Shown here: piece by piece, positions 8,000 through 14,643 of the stretch | How the letters are laid out: each line of letters begins with the position of its first letter | Position numbering within the stretch: the first letter of the stretch is position 1 | Source: Sinosporangium album | GTDB taxonomy: Bacteria; Actinomycetota; Actinomycetes; Streptosporangiales; Streptosporangiaceae | Assembly: GCF_900100605.1 (NCBI RefSeq) | Contig: NZ_FNCN01000021.1 | Location: 1 to 64,000, forward strand | Length of the DNA stretch: 64,000 nucleotides | Direction of reading: 5' to 3' | Position numbers and translations under genes: made by a program | Notes under the pieces: generated by a model | What the model saw: the letters and a program-made list of their open reading frames with translations, nothing else | Told to the model about the DNA's origin: nothing | Database searches by the model: none

Positions 8000-8659
8000 T
8001 CAGGAGCGGGCCGCGTTGAGATAGGCCAGTACGGCGAGGACCCGCCGGTTGTCGTCGCCGCCGGGGGCGAGGTCCAGCTTGGCGAAGATGCTCGCCGTGT
8101 GCTTGGCCACAGCGCTGTCACTGAGGAAGAGGCGCTGGGAGATCGCGGCGTTGGACCGGCCCTCGGCCATCAGCTCAAGCACTTCGCGCTCGCGCGGGGT
8201 GAGGCTGCCGAGCGGCTCGCGGCGCGCGTTGCTCGCCAGGAGTTTGGCGATGACCTCGGGGTCCATCGCGGTGCCGCCGGCGGCCACGCGGCGCACCGCG
8301 TCGATGAACTGCTCGGCGTTGAACACCCGGTCCTTGAGCAGGTAGCCGATCGCGCCGGTGCCGTCGGCGAGGAGTTCGCGGGCGTAGAGCTGTTCGACGT
8401 GCTGGGACAGGACGAGGATGGGCAGGCCGGGGATCACGCGGCGGGCCGCGAGCGCGGCCTGCAGGCCCTCGTCGGTGAAGGTGGGCGGGAGCCGTACGTC
8501 GACGATGGCGACGTCGGGGCGCTCGCCCATGAGCGCCCTGAGCAGTTCGGGTCCGCTCTCGACGGCGGCCACGACGTCGAAACCGTGGGCTTGAAGCAGG
8601 TGGACCAGTCCGTCGCGGAGCAGGTAGAGGTCCTCGCCGATGACGACGCGCGGCTTCAC
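8000..8659 (-). CDS. NarL/LuxR-family response regulator
   Basis: This 219-residue protein has an N-terminal receiver domain (residues 4-125) with the acidic pocket GED, the phospho-acceptor Asp in VAIVDVRLPP and Lys in LLKDR. The C-terminal LuxR-type helix-turn-helix (residues 150-205) contains LTPREREVLELMAEGRSNAAI. The GTG start overlaps the histidine kinase stop as GTGA, so kinase and regulator are co-translated. The divergent DrrAB-like exporter is a likely target because the pair shares its intergenic region. Confidence 0.93.
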   Translation of the reverse strand: MKPRVVIGEDLYLLRDGLVHLLQAHGFDVVAAVESGPELLRALMGERPDVAIVDVRLPPTFTDEGLQAALAARRVIPGLPILVLSQHVEQLYARELLADGTGAIGYLLKDRVFNAEQFIDAVRRVAAGGTAMDPEVIAKLLASNARREPLGSLTPREREVLELMAEGRSNAAISQRLFLSDSAVAKHTASIFAKLDLAPGGDDNRRVLAVLAYLNAARS

Positions 8660-10197
8660 CGGCGCAGCCACGGCTGGCGGGCGGTCGCCTCCCCAATCCA
8701 CCTCTTCTTGGAATGCCATACCGGAAGCACTGTAGCCAGGATGTACAGGCAGAGGCCAAGCGGGATCATCATGGCGATGAACGGCCACTGCCAGGCCTCG
8801 GGGAGGTAGAGGGCGAGGAGCCAGCTTCGGACCAGTTCACCGTCGTCCCCCCTCACCTTGATGATCTTGAACACGGCGGCCACGATGCCCTGGGGGAAGA
8901 GCGGGAGCCAGGCGGTTGCCCAGCAGAAGACCACCACCATCACCTTCCACTTGGGCATGGAAGGTTTGTCGTCCTCTTGCGTGCCGAAGGCGTACGGCAG
9001 GTCGATGACCAGCATGGTGGGGCCGCCCGCCGGGCTGCTGACCGCCAGCACCCCGTCGAAGGCCGCGATGCGCCGCTCGATACCGCGCAGCCCGCTGCCC
9101 TTATCGGGGTCGGCTCCCCCGCTGCCGTCGTCGGTGACCGTGATACGGAGCGCCGTGCCGTTCCTGGTGATGTCGATGGTCACGTTCCTCGCCCCGCCGT
9201 GCTTAGTGGCGTTGGCGAGAAGCTCCGCCACGGCGAAGTAGGCGGCGGATTCGACGGGTTGGTTCAGTCGTTCCGGCAGGTCGATAGTCACCGTGACGTC
9301 GAGCGGGGTGTCGAGCGCCAGCGCGCGTACGGCGTCCGCGAGCCCGCGTTCGGCCAGGACGGGCGGGTGGATGCCGCGGACGAGCCGCCGGAGTTCGGCC
9401 AGGGCGGTCGCGGACGCGTCCCTGGCCTTGGCCAGCAGGACCTTGGCCGCCTGCGGGTCCCGGTCGATGAGTTCCTCGGCCGCGCCGAGGGTCATGCCCA
9501 TGGCCACGAGCCGGGCCTGCGCTCCGTCGTGGAGGTCGCGTTCGATCCGGCGGAGTTCGGCCGCCTGGGAGTCCACGGCGCTCACGCGGGCCCGGGACAG
9601 GCTCCGGACTCGCACCTCCAGCTGCGAGCGACGGGTGGCGGAGAGGAGGACTCGGGTCCATCTGCCGTGCAGATCGATCGCCCGGGGTATGGTCAGCGCG
9701 CTCACTACGGCCACGGCCAGGCCGAGGGGGGCGCTCCAGGGGTGAAGCCACCATGGTGCGCTTATGCCGTACGCGATGGCGACCGCCGGCGGAATCAGCA
9801 GGGCGAAGGTGACGAAGGGGTCGCTGACCAGCCATAGGGCGTCGCGCCAGCTCGCCACGTCGTTGACGAGCCACTTCCACCGCATGTTCCAGGCGGGCAT
9901 GCGGGGGGTTTTGTAGAGCGTCCGGTCCATCCGGTACCAGCCGTCGTAGTCGGGCACGGGCGGGGTCGGCTCGGGGTGGTACGGCGCGGCCAGCTCGACC
10001 CCGGACCACTGGGATGTCCGGCGCCTGGCGGCCTGGGCCAGCCTTCGCACTCCGAGGACCGACGGGGCGAGAAGGAAGATCATGCCCAGGCCGAAGTTCA
10101 GCAGGACGGCGAGGAGGAAGAGCGGAAGCACGGCGAGTTCCGCGAGCGCCGCCGCCATGAGCAGGAGGTATCTGCGAGAAGTCACCGCTATCCGCAT
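8656..10197 (-). CDS. Sensor histidine kinase with extra C-terminal membrane segments
   Basis: From ATG 10197 this is 513 residues; ATG 10215 would add 6. The N-terminal region has two hydrophobic hairpins (about residues 15-50 and 130-170). A HisKA_3 dimerization helix follows with the phospho-acceptor His in ERDLHDGAQARL (near residue 223). The HATPase has N-box ELLANATKHGG, G1 DDGSGG and G2 GSGLRGIERR. After the ATPase come two more transmembrane segments (about 420-445 and 465-495) and a basic tail, an unusual end for this class. It is coupled to the downstream regulator by GTGA. Confidence 0.9.
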   Translation of the reverse strand: MRIAVTSRRYLLLMAAALAELAVLPLFLLAVLLNFGLGMIFLLAPSVLGVRRLAQAARRRTSQWSGVELAAPYHPEPTPPVPDYDGWYRMDRTLYKTPRMPAWNMRWKWLVNDVASWRDALWLVSDPFVTFALLIPPAVAIAYGISAPWWLHPWSAPLGLAVAVVSALTIPRAIDLHGRWTRVLLSATRRSQLEVRVRSLSRARVSAVDSQAAELRRIERDLHDGAQARLVAMGMTLGAAEELIDRDPQAAKVLLAKARDASATALAELRRLVRGIHPPVLAERGLADAVRALALDTPLDVTVTIDLPERLNQPVESAAYFAVAELLANATKHGGARNVTIDITRNGTALRITVTDDGSGGADPDKGSGLRGIERRIAAFDGVLAVSSPAGGPTMLVIDLPYAFGTQEDDKPSMPKWKVMVVVFCWATAWLPLFPQGIVAAVFKIIKVRGDDGELVRSWLLALYLPEAWQWPFIAMMIPLGLCLYILATVLPVWHSKKRWIGEATARQPWLRR

Positions 10198-10247
10198 GCC
10201 ACAAGTTTGCGTCATGGCCTGTCATGCGGCCATTGCGCCAAGGCACA

Positions 10248-10333
10248 CGTCGGGGGTGGAGATAAGTGCACCCCGACCGGACACCTGCCCGGATTCCACC
10301 TCAAACCCATGCTTTCTAGCGTCGATGACGTCA
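10248..10333. promoter_or_regulatory. Divergent control region of the kinase and ABC genes
   Basis: Two symmetric elements lie in this gap. GTCGGGGGTG pairs with CACCCCGAC (10248-10275, one bulge), and the 8-base palindrome TGACGTCA occupies 10326-10333, close to the ABC start. Either could be the site of the neighbouring response regulator. Confidence 0.4.
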
Positions 10334-10352
10334 GTAAGAGAGGAGTCCGGAA

Positions 10353-11273
10353 GTGCCGATCATCGAGGTAGAGAACCTCAAGAAGCGATACCGCGACATC
10401 GTGGCGGTAGAGGACGTGTCGTTCACCATCGAGGAAGGCGAGATCTTCGGAGTCCTCGGACCGAACGGGGCGGGCAAGACCACCTCCGTGGAATGCGTGG
10501 CGGGACTGCGGGTCCGCGACGGCGGGCGGGTGAGCGTCGCTGGCTTCGACCCCGGCCCCGATCGGGACGAACTCCGCAAAATCCTCGGCGTGCAGCTCCA
10601 AAGCGCGGCCCTGCCGAACAAGCTCAAAGTGCGCGAAGCCATGGAACTCTACGCCTCGTTCTACACGAACCCCGCCGACTGGGTCGATCTGCTCGACCGG
10701 GTCGGGCTCGTCGATAAGCAGAACGCCGCCTACGGCAAGCTCTCCGGAGGCCAGCGGCAGCGCCTGTCCATCGCGCTGGCGCTCGTCGGCCGCCCGCGCG
10801 TCGCCGTACTCGACGAGCTGACCACCGGGCTCGACCCGCAGGCCAGACGCGACACGTGGGCGCTGATCGAGGACATCCGGGCCTCCGGCGTGACCATCGT
10901 GCTCGTCACCCACTTCATGGAGGAGGCCGAGCGGCTCTGCGACCGGCTCGCGCTGATCGACCGGGGCAGGACCGTGGCCATCGACACCCCCGCCGGGCTG
11001 ATCGCCGGCGTGCAGGGCGAGCAGCGGATCTCCTTCCGGCCGAACGTGCCGCTCCCCACCGACGACCTGCTCACCGCGCTCCCCGAGGTCACCTCGGTGA
11101 CGCGCGCCGGCGACACGATCACGGTGTGCGGCACCGGCAACCTGCCCTACGCCGTCACCACGACCCTGGCCTCCCAGGGCGTCATCGCCACCGCCCTGCG
11201 GGTCGAACAGGCCACGCTCGACGACGCCTTCCTGGCCCTCACCGGCCGCACCCTCGACGGAGCCCACTCGTGA
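10353..11273 (+). CDS. DrrA-like ABC transporter ATP-binding protein
   Basis: This 306-residue ATPase has Walker A GPNGAGKTTS (near residue 36), signature LSGGQRQRLSIAL, Walker B VAVLDELTTGLD and the switch His in LVTHFMEEAERL. The DrrA/CcmA-like C-terminal extension ends with LRVEQATLDDAFLALTGR, typical of drug or lipid exporters. The GTG 10353 start follows GAGGAG. The stop overlaps the GTG of the permease gene (GTGA). It is divergent from the two-component system, a layout common for cell-envelope stress or drug-responsive exporters. Confidence 0.94.
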   Translation: MPIIEVENLKKRYRDIVAVEDVSFTIEEGEIFGVLGPNGAGKTTSVECVAGLRVRDGGRVSVAGFDPGPDRDELRKILGVQLQSAALPNKLKVREAMELYASFYTNPADWVDLLDRVGLVDKQNAAYGKLSGGQRQRLSIALALVGRPRVAVLDELTTGLDPQARRDTWALIEDIRASGVTIVLVTHFMEEAERLCDRLALIDRGRTVAIDTPAGLIAGVQGEQRISFRPNVPLPTDDLLTALPEVTSVTRAGDTITVCGTGNLPYAVTTTLASQGVIATALRVEQATLDDAFLALTGRTLDGAHS

Positions 11274-12004
11274 ACAAGACGCTGACCACCGAGATCAAAC
11301 TGCTCGTCCGCGAACCGCTGGCGGTGTTCTTCCCCCTCGTCCTGCCGCTGATGCTGCTGCTCATCCTGGGGCTCATCCCCGGCCTCGGCAAACCCGACCC
11401 GGGCCTCGGCGGGCAGAGCTACCTCAGCGCCTACATGCCGACCACGATGACGCTGCTCGCGATCATCACGACGGCGGTCACCATCCTTCCCGCCTCCATC
11501 GTGACGTACCGGGAACAGGGCGTACTGCGGCGCATGTCCACCACTCCGGCCTCGCCGTCCCGGCTGCTGTTCGCCATACTCCTGATCAACGTGGCGGTCT
11601 GCGTGCTGGCCGCCTTCCTCCTCATCGTCGTCGGCAGACTCGTCCACAACATCCAAGTGCCAGGACACCTGCCCTACTTCGTCCTGGTCCTCCTTCTCGG
11701 CACCTCCGCCATGCTCAGCCTGGGCATGCTGCTCGCCGCCGTCATCAACAGCAGCCGCGTCATCCAGGCCGTCGGCGGCGTGGCGATGTTCCCGCTGCTC
11801 TTCCTCTCCGGCATGTGGATGCCCCGGCACACCATGCCCGACGTCCTCCACGTCCTGAGCGACATCGCCATCATCGGCGCCTTCAGCGACGCCCTCCGGG
11901 CCACCTGGCTCGGTGAAACCCCCGAACTCGCCCACCTCGGCATCATGGCCGCCGGCCTCGCGGTCTTCGGCTTCCTCGCCACCAAACTCTTCCGCTGGAC
12001 CTGA
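11270..12004 (+). CDS. ABC-2 type exporter permease
   Basis: This 244-residue membrane protein has six hydrophobic segments in the ABC-2 arrangement. The conserved region includes REQGVLRRMSTTP after the second helix and a PLLFLSGMWMP motif in the fifth. It forms an exporter with the ATPase encoded just upstream, with which it overlaps by four bases. The substrate is unknown; drugs, lipids or peptides are exported by relatives. Confidence 0.92.
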   Translation: MNKTLTTEIKLLVREPLAVFFPLVLPLMLLLILGLIPGLGKPDPGLGGQSYLSAYMPTTMTLLAIITTAVTILPASIVTYREQGVLRRMSTTPASPSRLLFAILLINVAVCVLAAFLLIVVGRLVHNIQVPGHLPYFVLVLLLGTSAMLSLGMLLAAVINSSRVIQAVGGVAMFPLLFLSGMWMPRHTMPDVLHVLSDIAIIGAFSDALRATWLGETPELAHLGIMAAGLAVFGFLATKLFRWT

Positions 12005-12010
12005 CCCACG

Positions 12011-12047
12011 CGTACGGCACGCGCCCACGGGGGCCGCATGCCGTACG
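12011..12047. terminator. Hairpin between convergent genes
   Basis: CGTACGGCA (12011-12019) and TGCCGTACG (12039-12047) form a 9-bp stem between the exporter permease and the convergent methyltransferase gene. It may stop transcription from both sides, but no long T-run is present. Confidence 0.5.
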
Positions 12048-12062
12048 GCCCATCCGACACAC

Positions 12063-13196
12063 CTATTCCACAACTGGGCCGTCGGGGGTGCGCAGCCACA
12101 TCCACTGCCGGTCGGGCGCGACGGTCAGACCGAAATCGCCCACCCCGGGGCGGCCCTGCTCCTCCCACCACACGTAAGCGTCCTCGACCACCGCCCACAC
12201 ATCGCGCGGCCCCCCGAACACCACCTCGGCGGGGCCAGTCGTGACGTTCTCCGCCCACGAGGGGCCCGCCACCAGCGTGACCTTGTCTCCCCCGGGATAG
12301 ACCACCATGTCGGGCAGATGCCTCCAGACGACAAGCGCGAACCCGGGATCCAGCAGCGCCTTACCCCCGACACGGCTCCGCCGGCGCCGCGCATCGCTTC
12401 TGTCCATGGCCGCGACACGGGGGAACCCCGGAACCCCGGCCGTCTCCCTCGCCGACATGAACCCCGAACCGGAGGCCGACATCCGCCCCGACGCGGTGCC
12501 GTCGGCGCCCACCGTCAACGTCGCCAGCCCTCCGGCCCACGCCGCACCGGCCGGACGCAGATCCGCCACGATCACACCGCCCGGCCTGACCTGCTCCAAC
12601 CAGGCCATCGGCACATGGTCGAAAGCCACCGTGGCGATCAGCCTGTCGTACGGCGCCCGCCCGGGCCACCCCTCCCGACCATCGTGAACCGCGAGCGCCG
12701 GCCGAAGCCCGAGGCTCGCCAACCGGGCCTCGGCCACCTCGACGAGCCCGGGATCGATATCGACGGACGTGACATGCCGGTCTCCGAGCCTTTCGCTCAA
12801 CAACGCGGCGTTGTATCCGGTACCGGTGCCGATCTCCAGCACCGCCGCGCCGTCGGCGACCCCGAGCGCGTCAAGCATGCGCACCATCAGCGATGGCCGG
12901 GTGCTCGAGCTGGTCGCCCACGGCCAACCGCCCCACTCGATGTACTGGGTGACCAGGGTCTCATCGGAGTACACGGCCGTCAGGTAGCCCGCGGACTCCG
13001 GCGAACAACGCCGACCGGTCCGCGGATCATCGGCCGGGTCGCCGGTACGGAGATAGAACGACGGCAGGAACACATGGCGGGGAACATTGACGAACGCCTC
13101 CCGCCACACGGGATCGGTCAGCGCTCCGGCGGAGGCCAGCTCGTCGGCCAACCGCCGAGCGTGCTCACGCCACACCCCCTCCATGACACCAGCCAT
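12063..13196 (-). CDS. PCMT-like SAM-dependent methyltransferase
   Basis: This 377-residue protein has a protein-L-isoaspartate methyltransferase-type core. Residues 30-45 carry FVNVPRHVFLP. The SAM-binding motif I is VLEIGTGTGYNAALL, followed by VTSVDIDPGLVEVA and the post-motif YDRLIATVAFDHVP and GGVIVADL. The C-terminal 150 residues are an extra domain. The size resembles the methyltransferases paired with ATP-grasp ligases in RiPP-type peptide maturase systems, but no ATP-grasp gene or recognisable precursor adjoins it. The start is ATG 13196. Its ATG overlaps the TGA of an upstream tract that looks coding but has no start codon. Confidence 0.85.
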   Translation of the reverse strand: MAGVMEGVWREHARRLADELASAGALTDPVWREAFVNVPRHVFLPSFYLRTGDPADDPRTGRRCSPESAGYLTAVYSDETLVTQYIEWGGWPWATSSSTRPSLMVRMLDALGVADGAAVLEIGTGTGYNAALLSERLGDRHVTSVDIDPGLVEVAEARLASLGLRPALAVHDGREGWPGRAPYDRLIATVAFDHVPMAWLEQVRPGGVIVADLRPAGAAWAGGLATLTVGADGTASGRMSASGSGFMSARETAGVPGFPRVAAMDRSDARRRRSRVGGKALLDPGFALVVWRHLPDMVVYPGGDKVTLVAGPSWAENVTTGPAEVVFGGPRDVWAVVEDAYVWWEEQGRPGVGDFGLTVAPDRQWMWLRTPDGPVVE

Positions 13197-13333
13197 CAAT
13201 GATCGCCTCCCGCCACCAGCAAGTCGGCAACGCGTTCGGCGATAGGCAACCCCGTCGCCTCCTCAAGGATAGGAAGAGGGCCGGGGATTTCCTGGATATC
13301 CCACCGATCATTGGAGGCCGTGCTGGGGGTGGG
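13196..13333 (-). pseudogene. Start-less coding-like tract before the methyltransferase
   Basis: On the minus strand, 45 sense codons lie between TAA (13334-13336) and TGA (13196-13198), ending GLPIAERVADLLVAGGDH. The TGA overlaps the methyltransferase ATG as TGATG, as in coupled genes. There is no ATG, GTG or TTG in the first half, so a full gene cannot be called. It could be a decayed or frameshifted upstream gene or chance. The trpS leader promoter overlaps it on the other strand. Confidence 0.3.
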
Positions 13334-13340
13334 TTAAGGT
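13311..13340 (+). promoter_or_regulatory. Promoter of the trpS leader
   Basis: TTGGAG (13311-13316) and TAAGGT (13335-13340) are separated by 18 bases. A start 7 bases after the -10 would fall exactly on A of the leader ATG (13347), so the message is predicted to be leaderless. Confidence 0.6.
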
Positions 13341-13346
13341 GGCGGC

Positions 13347-13388
13347 ATGCGCGACATGTCATGTCTGGGTTGGTGGCGCTCCTTGTAG
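13347..13388 (+). CDS. trpS leader peptide with tandem Trp codons
   Basis: This 13-codon ORF is MRDMSCLGWWRSL followed by TAG, with two adjacent UGG codons at 13371-13376. It lies at the 5' end of the trpS transcript, directly ahead of mutually exclusive hairpins. That is the arrangement of a ribosome-mediated transcription attenuator sensing charged tRNA-Trp. An in-frame ATG at 13356 could also start it. The ribosome stalls at UGG when Trp-tRNA is scarce. Confidence 0.8.
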   Translation: MRDMSCLGWWRSL

Positions 13389-13441
13389 GAGCGGCCGCTA
13401 CACGCGCATGACCCAGGGCCGTTCGGATGGACGGCCCTTTT
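13378..13441 (+). promoter_or_regulatory. Transcription attenuator of trpS
   Basis: There are four pairing segments. Segment 1 (13378-13383, GCTCCT) pairs with the start of segment 2 (13387-13392, AGGAGC). Segment 2 can instead pair as GAGCGGCC (13389-13396) with GGCCGTTC (13417-13424) in segment 3, forming an 8-bp antiterminator with one G-U pair. Segment 3 GGGCCGT (13416-13422) pairs with segment 4 ACGGCCC (13431-13437), followed by TTTT, as terminator. A ribosome stalled at the Trp codons would cover segment 1 and favour the antiterminator. Confidence 0.75.
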
Positions 13442-13510
13442 CTGTGTCCTCGTGGCGATCACGGCCCTCCGTCCGAACGGCGAAACCGTTCGGAAGACCA
13501 GGAGGGCCTC

Positions 13511-14593
13511 ATGGCCGTCGAACTCGGTGTCGAGAAGCCCGATCCGTTGGGGGTTTCGCCGGCGCAGCGGCGAAGCGCGGAGCTGGAAGGGTTGATAGAG
13601 CGCGATCCCCGGAGGTTTCGCGTGCTGACCGGGGACCGGCCCACGGGGCCGCTGCACCTTGGGCACTATTTTGGGACGCTTCGCAACCGGGTGCGGCTGC
13701 AGGGGCGCGGCCTGGAGATGTTCATCGTCATCGCGGACTACCAGGTGCTGACCGATCGGGATGTGGCGGAGAATCCACGCGAACATGTCGAAGGGCTCGT
13801 GCTGGACTATCTGGCCGCCGGCATCGACCCCGCGCGGGCCACGATTTTCGCGCACAGCGCGGTTCCCGCGCTCAACCAGTTGCTCCTACCGTTCCTCAGC
13901 CTGATCTCGGTGGCCGAACTCAGCCGCAACCCCACCGTGAAGGACGAGATCGCCCATTCACGGCAGTCCGCGGTCAGCGGCCTGATGTTCACCTACCCGG
14001 CGCACCAGGCCGCTGACGTGCTCTTCTGCAAAGCCAACCTGGTGCCCGTCGGGCAGGACCAGCTCCCCCACCTGGAGCTCACCCGCACGATCGCCCGCCG
14101 CTTCAACGAGAGGTACGGCACGGCCCCGGCATCGCCGTTCCCCGAGCCTGACGCGCTCCTCTCGGCCGCGCCGCTCCTGCTCGGGACCGACGGCACGAAG
14201 ATGAGCAAAAGCCGGGGCAATGCCATCGCTCTGGCCGCCGACGCCGATGAAACCGCCAGGCTTGTCCGAAGGACCGTGACGGACGGCGACCGGCACATCG
14301 CCTACGACCCGGCGAACCGGCCCGCGGTGTCGAGCTTGGTGCTTTTGGCCGCTCTCTGCCTGGACCGCGACCCGCATCTGGTCGCCGCCGACATCGGCGA
14401 CCGGGGGGCCGCCGCGCTGAAGGCGACGGTCACCGAGGCCGTCAACGAGCACCTGGCCCCGATCAGGGCCCGCCGCGCGGAATACGCCGCCGACCGCGCC
14501 TACCTGCGCGAGGTTCTCCGCGAGGGCAATGAGCGTGCCCGCGCGGTGGCCGACTCCACACTCGACGAGGTGCGTGCGGCGATGCGCATGTGA
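13511..14593 (+). CDS. trpS: Tryptophanyl-tRNA synthetase, probably the inducible type
   Basis: This 360-residue class I synthetase charges tRNA-Trp. It has the HIGH signature as HLGH (residues 49-52) and KMSKS at 230-234, with a Rossmann core. The ATG at 13511 follows AGGAGG. An N-terminal extension of about 40 residues precedes the catalytic core. A Trp leader peptide and attenuator control it. In Streptomyces coelicolor the auxiliary, indolmycin-resistant TrpRS is known to be controlled by ribosome-mediated attenuation. This gene may be the equivalent inducible copy; a second housekeeping trpS would then lie elsewhere. Confidence 0.95.
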   Translation: MAVELGVEKPDPLGVSPAQRRSAELEGLIERDPRRFRVLTGDRPTGPLHLGHYFGTLRNRVRLQGRGLEMFIVIADYQVLTDRDVAENPREHVEGLVLDYLAAGIDPARATIFAHSAVPALNQLLLPFLSLISVAELSRNPTVKDEIAHSRQSAVSGLMFTYPAHQAADVLFCKANLVPVGQDQLPHLELTRTIARRFNERYGTAPASPFPEPDALLSAAPLLLGTDGTKMSKSRGNAIALAADADETARLVRRTVTDGDRHIAYDPANRPAVSSLVLLAALCLDRDPHLVAADIGDRGAAALKATVTEAVNEHLAPIRARRAEYAADRAYLREVLREGNERARAVADSTLDEVRAAMRM

Positions 14594-14643
14594 ACTGTCC
14601 CTGGCAGGCGCCGAAATGGGCTCTCGCCGTACAGATTGACGGG

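Noticed and set aside
12063-13196. A complete RiPP (ATP-grasp peptide) cluster around the PCMT-like gene
   Set aside because: No ATP-grasp ligase adjoins it and no clear precursor gene can be called. The nearby Ddl-like ATP-grasp enzyme is 37 kb away and belongs to wall synthesis.
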